This document shows positions 53,636 to 63,411 of a stretch of 64,000 bases of DNA, in pieces (within the stretch, counting starts at the first letter, position 1; each line of letters opens with the position of its first letter). The stretch lies in contig CAWAHF010000004.1 of assembly GCA_963781805.1 (NCBI GenBank), positions 1,178,001 to 1,242,000 on the forward strand, read 5' to 3'. The notes beneath the pieces are model-generated. The model searched no databases and was not told the origin of the DNA. It was given only the letters and a program-made list of their open reading frames with translations. This DNA comes from JAFGPL01 sp963781805 (GTDB taxonomy: Bacteria > Bacteroidota > Bacteroidia > Bacteroidales > UBA10428). The position numbers and the translations under genes are program-made.

Positions 53636-56600
53636 TTAATTGGGAACAGGAAGTGTAAAACTAAATGTACTGCCCATTCCCGGACTGCTTTCGACAGAAA
53701 TTTTTCCATTATTTCTTTCAATAAACTCCCAACAAATAAGCAATCCAAGACCCGTTCCGTTTTCTCCATTTGTGCCTGGTTTTGAAACTTTGCTTTCTAC
53801 TCTGAACAATTTTTCTATTTCCTCCTTAGTCATTCCTGTTCCGGTATCTTTGATTTGAATTTCGACTAGATTAGAATTTTTATTGCAAATAACATATATT
53901 TCACCTCCTATGTTGGAATATTTCAAGGCATTGGATAAAATATTTCTTATAACGGTATCAATCATATTAATGTCTGCAAATACATTATAGGACTGTATAT
54001 TTTTATAGTGTATAGAGATTTTCTTTTTAGCTATATTCTCTTTTATCAGGTCAATATTTTTTTCAATAAGTGTTTTAATGTCAAATGTTACAGGGTCGCA
54101 TGCGATTTTACCAGTTTGGGATCTTGCCCATTGTAAGAGGTTTTCAAGAAGTTCATATACCTTCATAACAGAATCGAATATTATCGCAATGAAATGTTTT
54201 CTTTTATCATCATTAATTAAATCATATTTACTTGATAATATTTCAGAAAATCCCATAATGGATGCAAACGGATTTTTGAGATCATGAGCAATGATAGAAA
54301 AAAATTTGTCTTTGGTTGAATTCAGTTCAGTCAGATTCTCATTGGCTTTTTCGAGTTCTTCTTTTTGAGCCATTAATTCCTCAGATTGTTCCTCAATTTG
54401 TTGCTGTCTTTCTTCTAATAGCTGGTTTGTTTCATTCACTTGTTCCGCCTTCTCAAGAAGCATTGTATTTTTTTCTTCAATTTCATGGGTTCTTTCTTTT
54501 ACAAGCATTTCAAGTTGTCTTTTTTGATTTTCTAGAGCCCTCATACGATACAAAAAAAATCCTGTAACAACAGTGATGATTAGTAAAATAACAGCTATCC
54601 TGAAGAATAATGTCATCCACCAGGGTGGAAGAATAATAATTTTTATGCTGGTTTCATTTTCGTCCATACTGCCGTCATTCTTTGTGGATTGAACACGAAA
54701 AATATATTTTCCAGGATTAAGATTTGTATAGGTTATTTTTCTTAATGATGCGTCAGTTTTTAGCCAGTGGTTGTTAAAGCCTTCCAGTTTATAATTGTAT
54801 TGAATTTTTTCAGGATGAAGATAATTTAACCTGGCAAATTCCAGGGTAAAAATATTTTCCTTGTATTTAAGAGTGATTTCATTTGTGTATGAGATAGATT
54901 TAGATAGCAAGACCCTGCCATTTATCTTTTGACCTATGTTCACAATTTTGTTGAAAAGCAGAAAATTCGTGAAAACAAGTTTTGCATCAATGTTTTCAGC
55001 TTCAAGATCTGATGGACGAAATAGATTAAATCCTCCACCTCCTCCAAAAAGAAGTTCTCCACGACTCGTCTTAAAAGCAGATTTCTCATTAAACTCTTTT
55101 CCCTGTAAACCATCAGTTTCATTATAATTTATAAAGTTATATACATACTCACTTTTTAAACTATCATATTTAATGATCAGGTTAGATAGGCCATTATTGG
55201 TGCTTACCCACAGGTTGTTCGAATTGTCCTCCAAAATTGTCAATACTGCGTTAGAAGGCAAACCGTCTTGTTCTTTAAAGGTTTTGAATGAATTTTTATC
55301 TGAAGATAACAAGTTCAACCCGTTGTTTGTGGCTGCCCAGATAAATCCGCGAGAATCCTGCAACACATCGAAAATCAGGTTACTGCTTATTGTTGACGGT
55401 TTATTTTCATCATGAGCAAAAGTTTTAAATTTTTCTTTTTTTCTGTCATAATAACTCAATCCTCCGGTAGTGGCAAACCACATGTTTTTATCAAAGTCTT
55501 CAGTAATGGAAAATATAGTATTTGATTTTAAATCATAATCACCAGTATCTTGTTTAAAATGCCTGATGACTTTTTTGCTAACCGGATCAAAAACATCAAT
55601 TCCTCCCTGTAAGGTTCCGAGCCAGAGTTTTTTTTCAGAATCCTCAAATACTTCCCAGATCCTGTCGTCAGAAATACTTGTTTCATCATTCGGATTGTGT
55701 TTGTAATGATAAAAACGAATACCATCAAAATAATTTAATCCTCCGAAATATGTTCCGGTCCATAATCTGTTATCATGGTCCACACACATACCAATAATAA
55801 TATTTGAGCTGAGGCTTTTTGGATCTTCAGGAATGTTTTTATAGTTGGTTAACGTGTTTTTTTGCCTGTTAAAGTAAATTATTCCGCCACCATCTGTCCC
55901 GATCCAGAGATTTCCATCCTTGTCTTCAGCAAAATTGTCTATATCGTTTAATTCCGGTCCGGATGAGTCTTCCAGGTTTAATTTATAAAGCTGGAATTTA
56001 TATAAATATTTATGATAATAACTCACTCCTTTCTTAAAAGTTCCAATCCACATGAAACCATCCCTGTCTTTGTAAATGGTCAGAATACTGTTCTGGCAGA
56101 GGCTTAGGTTATTGAATGGATTGTTTAAAACATCACTGACGGAGAAGTCCTTTTTATTAAGAATATTGATGCCTCCATGATCTGTGCCAATCCATATCAA
56201 TCCGTCATTGTCCTGGTTAATTCCTCCGATAATATTGCTATTCAACTGTGTTTTTTTTGAGCTTTTATTAAAATGCTCTATCTGTTTAGATTGCAGGTCA
56301 TAGTATATAACTCCAGCGATGTTGGGTGCAAATATCCAGAAATCATCTTCAGCATCGATAAAAAAACTAAATAAGAAACTCGATCCGGTATTCAAATTTA
56401 TTCTCTGTGTAACTTTATAGTTGTCCGAATTGATTTTTTCAAGTATTCCGCTTTCGTGAATTAACCAAAGATGACCACCTGAATCTTCAGAAAAATCAGT
56501 TATCCGGCTATTATTTATGGATAAGGTATCTTTTCCGTTAGATTTTATTTTAACCAGAGAATCTCTGCTGAAAATGTATTTATACAATCCAGAATCAGAA

Positions 56601-57061
56601 TTTGCAAACCAGAAATTACCCATATGATCTTTATAATATAAATTGTTTGCCTCAGGGATTCCACCTTTTTGATTAAAAATTTTGTGATGGTGATTAAATA
56701 TTTCCGAAACTGGATCGAATACATCAATCACGTAATTTGCTTTTACCCATATTTTGTTTGCATTATCTTCGATTAACCCGGTAATTGTATTCCCGCTAAT
56801 AGAATTTGAATCTGAAGAATTATTTTTAAAAATCTTGAAAGAATAACCATCATAGCGACATAATCCCTGCATGGTACCAAACCACATAAAACCTCTGCTA
56901 TCTTTAAGAATACAATGAACCCTGTTGTGAGAAAGTCCATTGGTATTGTCAAGATTGCTGAACAGAATCTGTTTTTCCTGGGCAATAAGTATGTTGCCAG
57001 GTAAATAATCAAGGGTAAAAATGAAAATAACCAGACAAAAGAAATGTTTCTTTAGACTCAT
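53636..57061 (-). CDS. Propeller-type sensor histidine kinase (one-component, no receiver)
   Basis: 1141 residues. A signal peptide (1-27) precedes two seven-bladed periplasmic propellers of Reg_prop type (about 30-700; repeated L-x-D-x-x-G-x-x-W-x-G-T units, e.g. EDKDGNLWIGTDGGGI) and a Y_Y_Y domain (about 740-805; LEFARLNYLHPEKIQYNYKL). A single membrane helix (814-840) and a long coiled coil (850-915) follow, then HisKA with His926 (SIIAHDLKNPFASI) and HATPase_c (N-box NMIDTVIRNILSNALKYS, G1 KDTGTGM, G2 GTGLGLLI). Unlike hybrid HTCS proteins it ends after the ATPase with no REC or AraC domain. It may therefore signal to a separate regulator; none is adjacent. Confidence 0.92.
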   Translation of the reverse strand: MSLKKHFFCLVIFIFTLDYLPGNILIAQEKQILFSNLDNTNGLSHNRVHCILKDSRGFMWFGTMQGLCRYDGYSFKIFKNNSSDSNSISGNTITGLIEDNANKIWVKANYVIDVFDPVSEIFNHHHKIFNQKGGIPEANNLYYKDHMGNFWFANSDSGLYKYIFSRDSLVKIKSNGKDTLSINNSRITDFSEDSGGHLWLIHESGILEKINSDNYKVTQRINLNTGSSFLFSFFIDAEDDFWIFAPNIAGVIYYDLQSKQIEHFNKSSKKTQLNSNIIGGINQDNDGLIWIGTDHGGINILNKKDFSVSDVLNNPFNNLSLCQNSILTIYKDRDGFMWIGTFKKGVSYYHKYLYKFQLYKLNLEDSSGPELNDIDNFAEDKDGNLWIGTDGGGIIYFNRQKNTLTNYKNIPEDPKSLSSNIIIGMCVDHDNRLWTGTYFGGLNYFDGIRFYHYKHNPNDETSISDDRIWEVFEDSEKKLWLGTLQGGIDVFDPVSKKVIRHFKQDTGDYDLKSNTIFSITEDFDKNMWFATTGGLSYYDRKKEKFKTFAHDENKPSTISSNLIFDVLQDSRGFIWAATNNGLNLLSSDKNSFKTFKEQDGLPSNAVLTILEDNSNNLWVSTNNGLSNLIIKYDSLKSEYVYNFINYNETDGLQGKEFNEKSAFKTSRGELLFGGGGGFNLFRPSDLEAENIDAKLVFTNFLLFNKIVNIGQKINGRVLLSKSISYTNEITLKYKENIFTLEFARLNYLHPEKIQYNYKLEGFNNHWLKTDASLRKITYTNLNPGKYIFRVQSTKNDGSMDENETSIKIIILPPWWMTLFFRIAVILLIITVVTGFFLYRMRALENQKRQLEMLVKERTHEIEEKNTMLLEKAEQVNETNQLLEERQQQIEEQSEELMAQKEELEKANENLTELNSTKDKFFSIIAHDLKNPFASIMGFSEILSSKYDLINDDKRKHFIAIIFDSVMKVYELLENLLQWARSQTGKIACDPVTFDIKTLIEKNIDLIKENIAKKKISIHYKNIQSYNVFADINMIDTVIRNILSNALKYSNIGGEIYVICNKNSNLVEIQIKDTGTGMTKEEIEKLFRVESKVSKPGTNGENGTGLGLLICWEFIERNNGKISVESSPGMGSTFSFTLPVPN

Positions 57062-57167
57062 TTCAAATATTCTGACAACATGAAATTAAGACACTTTATA
57101 TCGCTTTCAACCTAAAGGTAATAAATAAAACGGTTTTATGAAAGATATAATTTTTAGAATTGGAAAA

Positions 57168-59087
57168 TTACTTTTCCAAAATAATAAGTTCGGTTCGGCG
57201 ATTTTGTGCCCTTCCCTCCTCGGTCTGATTTGGAGCAATAGGCTGTGAGAAACCCATCCCTTTATATTGAATCCTGTCCTTAGATATGGAAGAAGCAATC
57301 AGATAATCCGCTACAGATTTTGCACGTTGTGCAGATAGTGTTTTATTATATTCTGCTGTTCCTAAACTGTCGGTATGACCAACCACTTCAATCTTTATAC
57401 CGGGGTATGTCTGCAGAAAACGCACCAGCTTATCGAGCTCAATGCGTGACTCGTCTTTCAACTTATAAGAATCAAACTCATAAAAGATATTCTTTAGGAT
57501 TACTGATTTTCCAATACCTATGGATTGTAACGGGATATCTTTCAAAAAAGGCTGAGTGACTTCGAACACCGAGTCAAGTGGGAAATTGTCGGAATAAAAC
57601 AGGTAACCGGATTTTGAAACATTCAGCAAATAATCATGATGCACAGGGATACATACCAGGAATTCACCAGTGATAGAATCGGACATGGAATTATTAATTA
57701 CCTGATTCGTTTTCAAATCGATTAATTCAAATCTTGCACCAAGCAATTGTCTTGTTTCTGCATCGAATACTTTGCCTTTCATGTACGATACCCCATTAGG
57801 TCTTGCAGCTTTATACATATCGAACCGGAACAAATCCCGGCCATCTGCCGAGTCTCTGTCAGACGAATACAGAGCATACGTTCCACCTGCATTTAAGATC
57901 AAACCATATTCATCGTTATTCGTATTTATCGGATATCCCAGATTAACCGGTTCTGACCATTTGCCTGATGAGTCTTTTCTGCTCATATAAAGATCAAATC
58001 CGCCGAGACCAATGCGATCATTTGAAGCAAAATACAATGTCTGGTTATCCGGATGAATAAATGGCGCCCAGTCTCTGCCCGGCGTGTTTATCATCTCTCC
58101 AAGGTTAACCGGTGTGCTCCAGTTACCGGAATTATCCGATTCCGAACAATATATATCCAGGTCACCAAATCCTTCGGCTCTATCGGTTACAAAATAAAGT
58201 GTTTTTCCGTCGGCCGATAACGAAGGTTGTGTTTCATAAGATACTGTATTAACAGGCTCACCAATATTTTCGGGTACAGTCCAGTTATCTCCGATTTTTT
58301 TTGAAAAATACAAATCACATCTGCCCATACCATCTTTCCTGCCACAAGCCGTAAAAACCATGTATCTTCCATCGGCTGATATGGATTGTGCTCCCTCATT
58401 TCTTGGTGAATTTAGAGGAGGTCCTGCATTTTTGGCTAAACCCCAGTTGCCATTTTCTTTGGTACTTATAAAAAAATCTTCCTGGAAACCGAAATAATTC
58501 ATACTATCCCTGATTAACCTGGTGAAAATAAGGGTGTTCTCATCTGCAGTCAGACACGGCCAGTATTCATCGTATTTCGTATTTATTTCTTTACCCAAAT
58601 TTACAGGTTTAAACTCTACCGGATGATTCACGGCGTCGATTGAAAAATTGCATTGTTGAATTCCTCTTTTAGCGACATCTACATGTTTATTATTTTTACT
58701 TCCTGTCGCCAGAAATGCCTGATAGCTATGCAATGCATCCTGGTACTTACCAAGTTTATATTCCAGGTTACCCTGAATTATATAACTATAAGGGAAAAAT
58801 TGCGGATTGATGGCAATTCCTGTCTTATAGATTTCAATAGCTTTTTCATATTCCTTGTTATCTTCGTAAGCCTGGGCAAGAATTAAGTAAGCTTCTATAA
58901 AATTTCTGTCAATGGAAATTGCCTTTTTAAACAATTCAATGGCTTTGTCATAATATTTTAGATTGAGTTTCTGAATTCCTTCAGTATAATCTTTTATAGC
59001 TGTCTTTTTTTTTGTTGTGTAATTTTCCTGGGTCAGCGCAGGTAACAAATTAATGACTACTAATACACTAAGTATGAATGTTCTCAT
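57168..59087 (-). CDS. PorE-like OmpA-family protein (TPR, propeller, CRD, OmpA)
   Basis: 639 residues in the order signal peptide (1-18), TPR helices (about 22-135; ELFKKAISIDRNFIEAYLIL, YEKAIEIYKTGIAIN), a WD40-like/PD40 propeller (about 150-430; YDEYWPCLTADENTLIFTR, QSISADGRYMVFTACG, TQPSLSADGKTLYFVTDRA), a carboxypeptidase-regulatory-like region (about 435-515) and an OmpA_C domain (about 530-639; NIFYEFDSYKLKDESRIELD, VGHTDSLGTAEYNKTLSAQRA, NRRTELII). This four-domain order is that of PorE, a T9SS subunit that links the outer-membrane core to peptidoglycan in Porphyromonas. No other T9SS gene is adjacent, so PorE-like function is probable, not proven. Confidence 0.85.
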   Translation of the reverse strand: MRTFILSVLVVINLLPALTQENYTTKKKTAIKDYTEGIQKLNLKYYDKAIELFKKAISIDRNFIEAYLILAQAYEDNKEYEKAIEIYKTGIAINPQFFPYSYIIQGNLEYKLGKYQDALHSYQAFLATGSKNNKHVDVAKRGIQQCNFSIDAVNHPVEFKPVNLGKEINTKYDEYWPCLTADENTLIFTRLIRDSMNYFGFQEDFFISTKENGNWGLAKNAGPPLNSPRNEGAQSISADGRYMVFTACGRKDGMGRCDLYFSKKIGDNWTVPENIGEPVNTVSYETQPSLSADGKTLYFVTDRAEGFGDLDIYCSESDNSGNWSTPVNLGEMINTPGRDWAPFIHPDNQTLYFASNDRIGLGGFDLYMSRKDSSGKWSEPVNLGYPINTNNDEYGLILNAGGTYALYSSDRDSADGRDLFRFDMYKAARPNGVSYMKGKVFDAETRQLLGARFELIDLKTNQVINNSMSDSITGEFLVCIPVHHDYLLNVSKSGYLFYSDNFPLDSVFEVTQPFLKDIPLQSIGIGKSVILKNIFYEFDSYKLKDESRIELDKLVRFLQTYPGIKIEVVGHTDSLGTAEYNKTLSAQRAKSVADYLIASSISKDRIQYKGMGFSQPIAPNQTEEGRAQNRRTELIILEK

Positions 59088-59575
59088 TCAAAAGAATATT
59101 ATGTCTGTTTTTTGAATAAAATTAATATATCTCTTATTAAAACCAGAAATGCTTTGTTCTATTGTATTAAATCTTTCTCAATATTATTACTTGTTCTAAA
59201 ATTAATCCTTTCCTCATAGATAATATATATTCTAATAAATTAAGAAGTAAAAAAATGGATTGATTAAAACACATACCTGCTCAACAATCAGGTAAAGTAA
59301 ATAATATTATACGAAGTTCATATAGTTTGCCTTCCATAAATTAGTATCATATACGATTTATTTTCAATTAATTATCCTTATGTTAATACATCAATTCTTT
59401 CATTCTTATGTCCGAAATTGTACTATAAATTAATTGAATTTCAATCTTTATATCAATTGTAATTTTTGTCACCAATCAGATTAAGTTCATCAATTATTTA
59501 GAACGATTATAAATAACAAACGTAATACATAGTATATATAACATAAATACAAAAATAAATTATAAAATAAAAGCT
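59088..59575. other. Divergent A/T-rich intergenic region
   Basis: About 490 bp between the PorE-like gene (minus strand) and siaC (plus strand), with A+T well above the genome average. Promoters for both are expected here, but no convincing TAnnTTTG element with a matching -33 was found. No gene is seen. Confidence 0.5.
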
Positions 59576-59947
59576 ATGGAAAATTTAATTATAGAAAGAA
59601 CAACGAATTCGCCAAAAGTAATTTTTAACAGAGATGGTAATTTTCTAATTGAAGGCAGGTCTATTCCTGATAATGCCATTAGGGCATTTGATCCTCTTTT
59701 CAGATGGATTGACTCCTTCAGCTCTGAAAAAGTTAAATTCTTTATAAACCTGGAATACCTGAATACAAGTTCTTCAATGCAATTATACAGTTTGCTGAAA
59801 ATAATTGAAAGGAATTGTGATATCAAGCAAATTGAAGTGGTCTGGCTTTATGAATTAGATGACGAAGAACATCTTGAAACCGGAGAAATCTTTGCCGAAC
59901 AGCTAAAACGCATTAGTTTCAACTTTCAGACAGAATTTGTAAATTAA
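59576..59947 (+). CDS. SiaC-family phosphoprotein (DUF1987)
   Basis: 123 residues of the SiaC/DUF1987 family. The fold opens with a beta-rich SPKVIFNRDGNFLIEGRSIPDNA, then FFDPLFRWIDSF-type helix, and the site KFFINLEYLNTSSSMQLYSLLK, where Thr64 aligns with the phosphorylated Thr of SiaC from Pseudomonas. In that system SiaC is phosphorylated by SiaB and dephosphorylated by SiaA, and controls a diguanylate cyclase and biofilm growth. Here no SiaA, SiaB or cyclase gene is near. Its 3' end overlaps the 3' end of the convergent gene by 4 bp. Confidence 0.9.
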   Translation: MENLIIERTTNSPKVIFNRDGNFLIEGRSIPDNAIRAFDPLFRWIDSFSSEKVKFFINLEYLNTSSSMQLYSLLKIIERNCDIKQIEVVWLYELDDEEHLETGEIFAEQLKRISFNFQTEFVN

Positions 59948-60822
59948 TCAGGATTTAAAACAATTTTATGTAGCGATTGAGGAATTGCGGATTTCTCATT
60001 CGTTATGTAAAAACTGTTGTTCCCTGAAAATGCAATACCCTCGACCTGCACCCCCGATAATTCATCCAGCTCTATTTTTTGTAACACCAACATACTTGTC
60101 TGATTGTCCAACAGGATAATAAACGGATAGAACAGGTTATAACCGCATAATACCAATGTGTTATTTTCGGGATTTAAATCTGCTCCGGTAACCAGTCCGT
60201 CAGAATTAAAATCTTTTAGATGTTTTGCCGAAAACCTGCCGGCTTTAGCAGGTAAGGTGTAAATGCTCGTTTTGAGGTTAAGCCAGTCTTTCGTAAAGAG
60301 ATACAATGAATCCTCAGTGGCAATCAACGCTTCGCAATCAAATTGATTTGCAAAAAGTGCCGGTGTAAAATCCTCCTGATCCGGGTAACTGAATTCAATA
60401 ATAACCGCCGTAACATGTTGTAATGTATCTGCCGAAATTTCACTTTTCGGAAGAATATAAATTTTCAGGTCTTTTCTGGAACCGTCATTGTTGCCAAAAT
60501 CTCCGATAAATATACTGGTCTTATTTTGGGCAATATCTTCCCAGTCGTTGTTCTTTACATTCGAAATTTCAATTTTTATATCGATTTTGCAGGTATTCTG
60601 ATTAAAACCATAAAGAACAGGTTTGCCTCCACTATCGTTAAAAGTCCACAGGAGACTATCATACAAAATAATCCCGGAAGTTTCGGACAATTCATCTGAT
60701 ACGTCACATATTTTCATCAGATTAGTAGTAAAACGAGTTGCTTCCTTATTCGAGGAAGTTGATTTATAGTTGACTGAAATGAAGAACACACCTAAGAGAA
60801 TGTATAATAAATATCTGTACAT
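59944..60822 (-). CDS. Exported beta-propeller protein (unknown)
   Basis: 292 residues. The N-terminus (MYRYLLYILLGVFFISVNY) is a signal anchor or cleavable signal. The mature part is propeller-like: LWTFNDSGGKPVLYGF, DWEDIAQNKTSIFIGDFGNN, FDCEALIATEDSLYLFTK, VTGADLNPENNTLVLCG and VQVEGIAFSGNNSFYITNE recur as regular beta blades. The DWEDIA...GDFGNN and DCEAL motifs resemble extracellular proteins of the SdiA-regulated/esterase-like-phytase superfold. No enzyme site is identified. It starts 3 bp past the stop of the alkaline phosphatase gene on the same strand, so both are probably one transcript. Confidence 0.75.
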   Translation of the reverse strand: MYRYLLYILLGVFFISVNYKSTSSNKEATRFTTNLMKICDVSDELSETSGIILYDSLLWTFNDSGGKPVLYGFNQNTCKIDIKIEISNVKNNDWEDIAQNKTSIFIGDFGNNDGSRKDLKIYILPKSEISADTLQHVTAVIIEFSYPDQEDFTPALFANQFDCEALIATEDSLYLFTKDWLNLKTSIYTLPAKAGRFSAKHLKDFNSDGLVTGADLNPENNTLVLCGYNLFYPFIILLDNQTSMLVLQKIELDELSGVQVEGIAFSGNNSFYITNEKSAIPQSLHKIVLNPD

Positions 60823-60824
60823 GC

Positions 60825-61910
60825 TTACAAGTTTGAGAAGTGAAACAATTGCATCATTTTTTCGAAAACGGCCGTATTTTCATAAATGCCTGAGAATTTT
60901 TCCGAACCGGGACCAATGGCATAAACCGGGACAGGAATGGCAGTGTGCTCTCCAAGAGCAAAATTGATATCAACGATTCCTTTATCCATATTTCCACCGG
61001 TAATAGAGACTCCACCTGTTTCATGATCTGCAATAACAATTACCAGGGTATTTTTGTCCTTTAAAGCAAATTCGAGCGCTTTTCCAATGGCATTATTAAA
61101 GTCAAGCATTTCCAGCACAAGATCATTGGCGCTGGTATCATGACATGCCCAGTCTATCTGTGAACCTTCGATCATAATAAAGAAACCTTTCGGATTCTTT
61201 GAAAGATTTTTTAATGCAATTTCTGTTGAAAGTGGTAACATATTTCCCCTGCCCTCTGACATATAGGGTAAATGGAAATCTGCAAGCAAACCCGCAATTT
61301 TGCCATCGCCACAGGCTTTTAATTCATTTGTGTCATTTGCAATCCGGTACCCCTTGCTAACCAGGCTGTCAATCAGATTGAGACTGTCTTTCCTGTGATT
61401 AAAATTATCTCTTCCTCCACCGATAAAAACATCGATATCTGTTTTGAGAAAATCACTGGCAATCTCTTCGTACATTTCGCGATTTACCTCGTGTGCAATA
61501 AAACAGGCCGGAGTAGCATGGGTAATTGCACTTGTGGCAATCAATCCGGTGGATAATCCGTGTTCTTCTGCATATTCAAGAATCGTTTTTACGGGTAACG
61601 AATCCGGTCCCACTGCGATGGCATGATCATATGTTTTTTTACCTGCAGCCAATGCGGTTGCTCCTGCTCCTGAGTCGGTAATAAAATCACTTGCAGAATA
61701 GGTCTTTGACAATCCAATGATGGGAAACCTGTCGAGATACAAGTGACCATGATTTGCTGTCATTCCTGCATACATTTGGGCGAGACCCATTCCATCCCCT
61801 ATCATCAGAATAATATTTTTGGGGGATTTTTCTGTTTCATTGTTATCCATTCGTTTGAAACCTAAGCCCAACAGTATCATTAATGCCAAAAACATACCGG
61901 AATATCTCAT
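60825..61910 (-). CDS. Periplasmic alkaline phosphatase (PhoA superfamily)
   Basis: 361 residues. A short signal peptide (1-18) precedes the PhoA fold with catalytic Ser80 in ITDSGAGATALAAG and metal ligands Asp39 (MIGDGMG), His131 (THATPA), Glu and Asp/His in IEGSQIDWACH, IADHETGG and His in LGEHTAIPVP. All core ligands are present, so it is likely an active zinc-dependent phosphomonoesterase, somewhat shorter than E. coli PhoA. It opens a transcript with the propeller gene that follows 3 bp later. No Pho-box is recognisable in this phylum. Confidence 0.93.
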   Translation of the reverse strand: MRYSGMFLALMILLGLGFKRMDNNETEKSPKNIILMIGDGMGLAQMYAGMTANHGHLYLDRFPIIGLSKTYSASDFITDSGAGATALAAGKKTYDHAIAVGPDSLPVKTILEYAEEHGLSTGLIATSAITHATPACFIAHEVNREMYEEIASDFLKTDIDVFIGGGRDNFNHRKDSLNLIDSLVSKGYRIANDTNELKACGDGKIAGLLADFHLPYMSEGRGNMLPLSTEIALKNLSKNPKGFFIMIEGSQIDWACHDTSANDLVLEMLDFNNAIGKALEFALKDKNTLVIVIADHETGGVSITGGNMDKGIVDINFALGEHTAIPVPVYAIGPGSEKFSGIYENTAVFEKMMQLFHFSNL

Positions 61911-62078
61911 ATTTTAGATATAAATTAGTAAAGTATTTTTCTAATTAACTTAAGGAACAAATATATTTAAACTATGTTTCCATATTGTATTTTAATAAAA
62001 CTTTAATTTTTTTTCTGATTCTTTTTATGCATTTCATTCCTTTTTACTTCTATTAGATTATGAATATTTAAATTATAC

Positions 62079-63161
62079 ATGATGATACAACCATTTTCCA
62101 ATCCGATAAAAACAGCCCTGACATCGTATGGAATGTCCGGCAGTATATTCCATGCTCCGCTGTTACGTTCCCATCCCGGATTTAACTTAAAGAGCATTTT
62201 GCAGCGAACCGGCAATACTGCCTTGCAAAAATATCCGGAGGTTGAAGTTGTCAAATCATTCGATGATATTCTTATGGATAATCAAACCGAACTGGTGATT
62301 GTAAACACACCGGATAATACACATTTTGATTTCGCATCGAGAGCTTTGAATGCCGGGAAACATGTAATTGTTGAAAAACCGTTTACTATAACGGTGGCTG
62401 AGGGTGAGAAACTCATTTCGCTTGCGCTTAATAAAAATAAACTGTTGAGTGTTTTCCAGAACCGGCGCTGGGATGGCGATTTCCTTACGCTTCGGGAGGT
62501 AATTCAAAAAAAACTATTGGGCAGGCTTGTTGAATTCGAAGCTCATTTTGACAGGTACAGAAATTACATTCCGGATTCATGGAAAGAAAATCCCGATTTT
62601 CATTCAGGTACACTTTACAATCTTGGCTCGCATCTGATTGACCAGGCGTTGGTGCTTTTTGGCATGCCTGAGGCTATATTTGCTGATGTGAGGGTAGTGC
62701 GCACCGGCGCCAGGGTAGACGATTCGTTCGATATCAAAATGTACTACCCTGATATAAAAGTCACCCTGAAGGCAGGATACCTGGTGCGGGAGGCAGGTCC
62801 ACGATATATGCTTCATGGCACAGAAGGATCGTATATAAAGTATGGTCTCGATCCACAGGAAGATTTACTAAAAAACGGGAAAGTTCCGCAGGATAGTTCC
62901 TGGGGAGAAGAACCTGAATCTGATTGGGGGATATTGCACACAACCATGAAGGGAAAGGAGTTCAGGAAAAAATATAAATCTATTGCCGGAAATTACAGCG
63001 ATTTTTATTCAAATATTTATGACGTGATTAGAAATGGTAACGAATTGATTGTAAAGCCCGAACAGGCGCTTGATGTGATCCGCATTATTGAGACAGCATA
63101 TCTGAGCAGTAAGAAAAGAGAGGTGATAAAAATGAATATTCACCACAATATGCACAATTGA
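62079..63161 (+). CDS. Gfo/Idh/MocA-family NAD(P)-dependent oxidoreductase
   Basis: 360 residues. The N-terminal Rossmann fold opens with a GMSGSIFHAPLL cofactor loop (fits the YdgJ-like GxxG-x-FHAP type) and includes VIVEKPFTITVAEGEKLI (conserved EKP). The C-terminal catalytic beta-sheet has YNLGSHLIDQALVLFG with the catalytic LGSHxIDQ pattern. Members oxidise sugars or inositols with NADP+; the GxxGKxFHAP subgroup is often annotated as scyllo-inositol dehydrogenase, but the substrate is open. The start is ATG 62079 or the adjacent ATG 62082. It is monocistronic. Confidence 0.9.
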   Translation: MMIQPFSNPIKTALTSYGMSGSIFHAPLLRSHPGFNLKSILQRTGNTALQKYPEVEVVKSFDDILMDNQTELVIVNTPDNTHFDFASRALNAGKHVIVEKPFTITVAEGEKLISLALNKNKLLSVFQNRRWDGDFLTLREVIQKKLLGRLVEFEAHFDRYRNYIPDSWKENPDFHSGTLYNLGSHLIDQALVLFGMPEAIFADVRVVRTGARVDDSFDIKMYYPDIKVTLKAGYLVREAGPRYMLHGTEGSYIKYGLDPQEDLLKNGKVPQDSSWGEEPESDWGILHTTMKGKEFRKKYKSIAGNYSDFYSNIYDVIRNGNELIVKPEQALDVIRIIETAYLSSKKREVIKMNIHHNMHN

Positions 63162-63226
63162 GCTCAATAGAAATTTTTAGTAAACAGCAATAATCAGTTT
63201 TTAAATTATATTGAATTTACTTAGTG

Positions 63227-63385
63227 TAAGCAAGAAAACTCCACTTTTAAGTCATCCTGAATTCCCGCCTCCCAGAGCTTTATGCGGCGGGCAGGTGTTT
63301 CAGGATCTATAAGCTTTTGGTTATGAGATGCTGAAATAAATTCAGCATGACTTCGGTTATTGGATTTAAGGAGTTTTCTTGTAAG
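63227..63385. repeat. Compound inverted repeat (GTCATCCTGAA type)
   Basis: CAAGAAAACTCC (63231-63242) matches GGAGTTTTCTTG (63370-63381) inverted. Inside are a first hairpin (CCTGAA...CCCGCC / GGCGGG...TTCAGG, about 63255-63305) and a second (ATGCTGAA / TTCAGCAT, about 63328-63349). The outer arm half GTCATCCTGAA recurs with one change as GTCATGCTGAA on the opposite strand. It sits between two convergent genes, where such dispersed hairpins are common in this phylum, and may act as terminator. Confidence 0.7.
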
Positions 63386-63411
63386 TATTAATTACAGATA
63401 AGATGCACCTT

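Noticed and set aside
53636..57061. Complete hybrid two-component system with AraC output
   Set aside because: The frame ends directly after the HATPase_c G2 motif; no REC or AraC sequence follows in any frame nearby.
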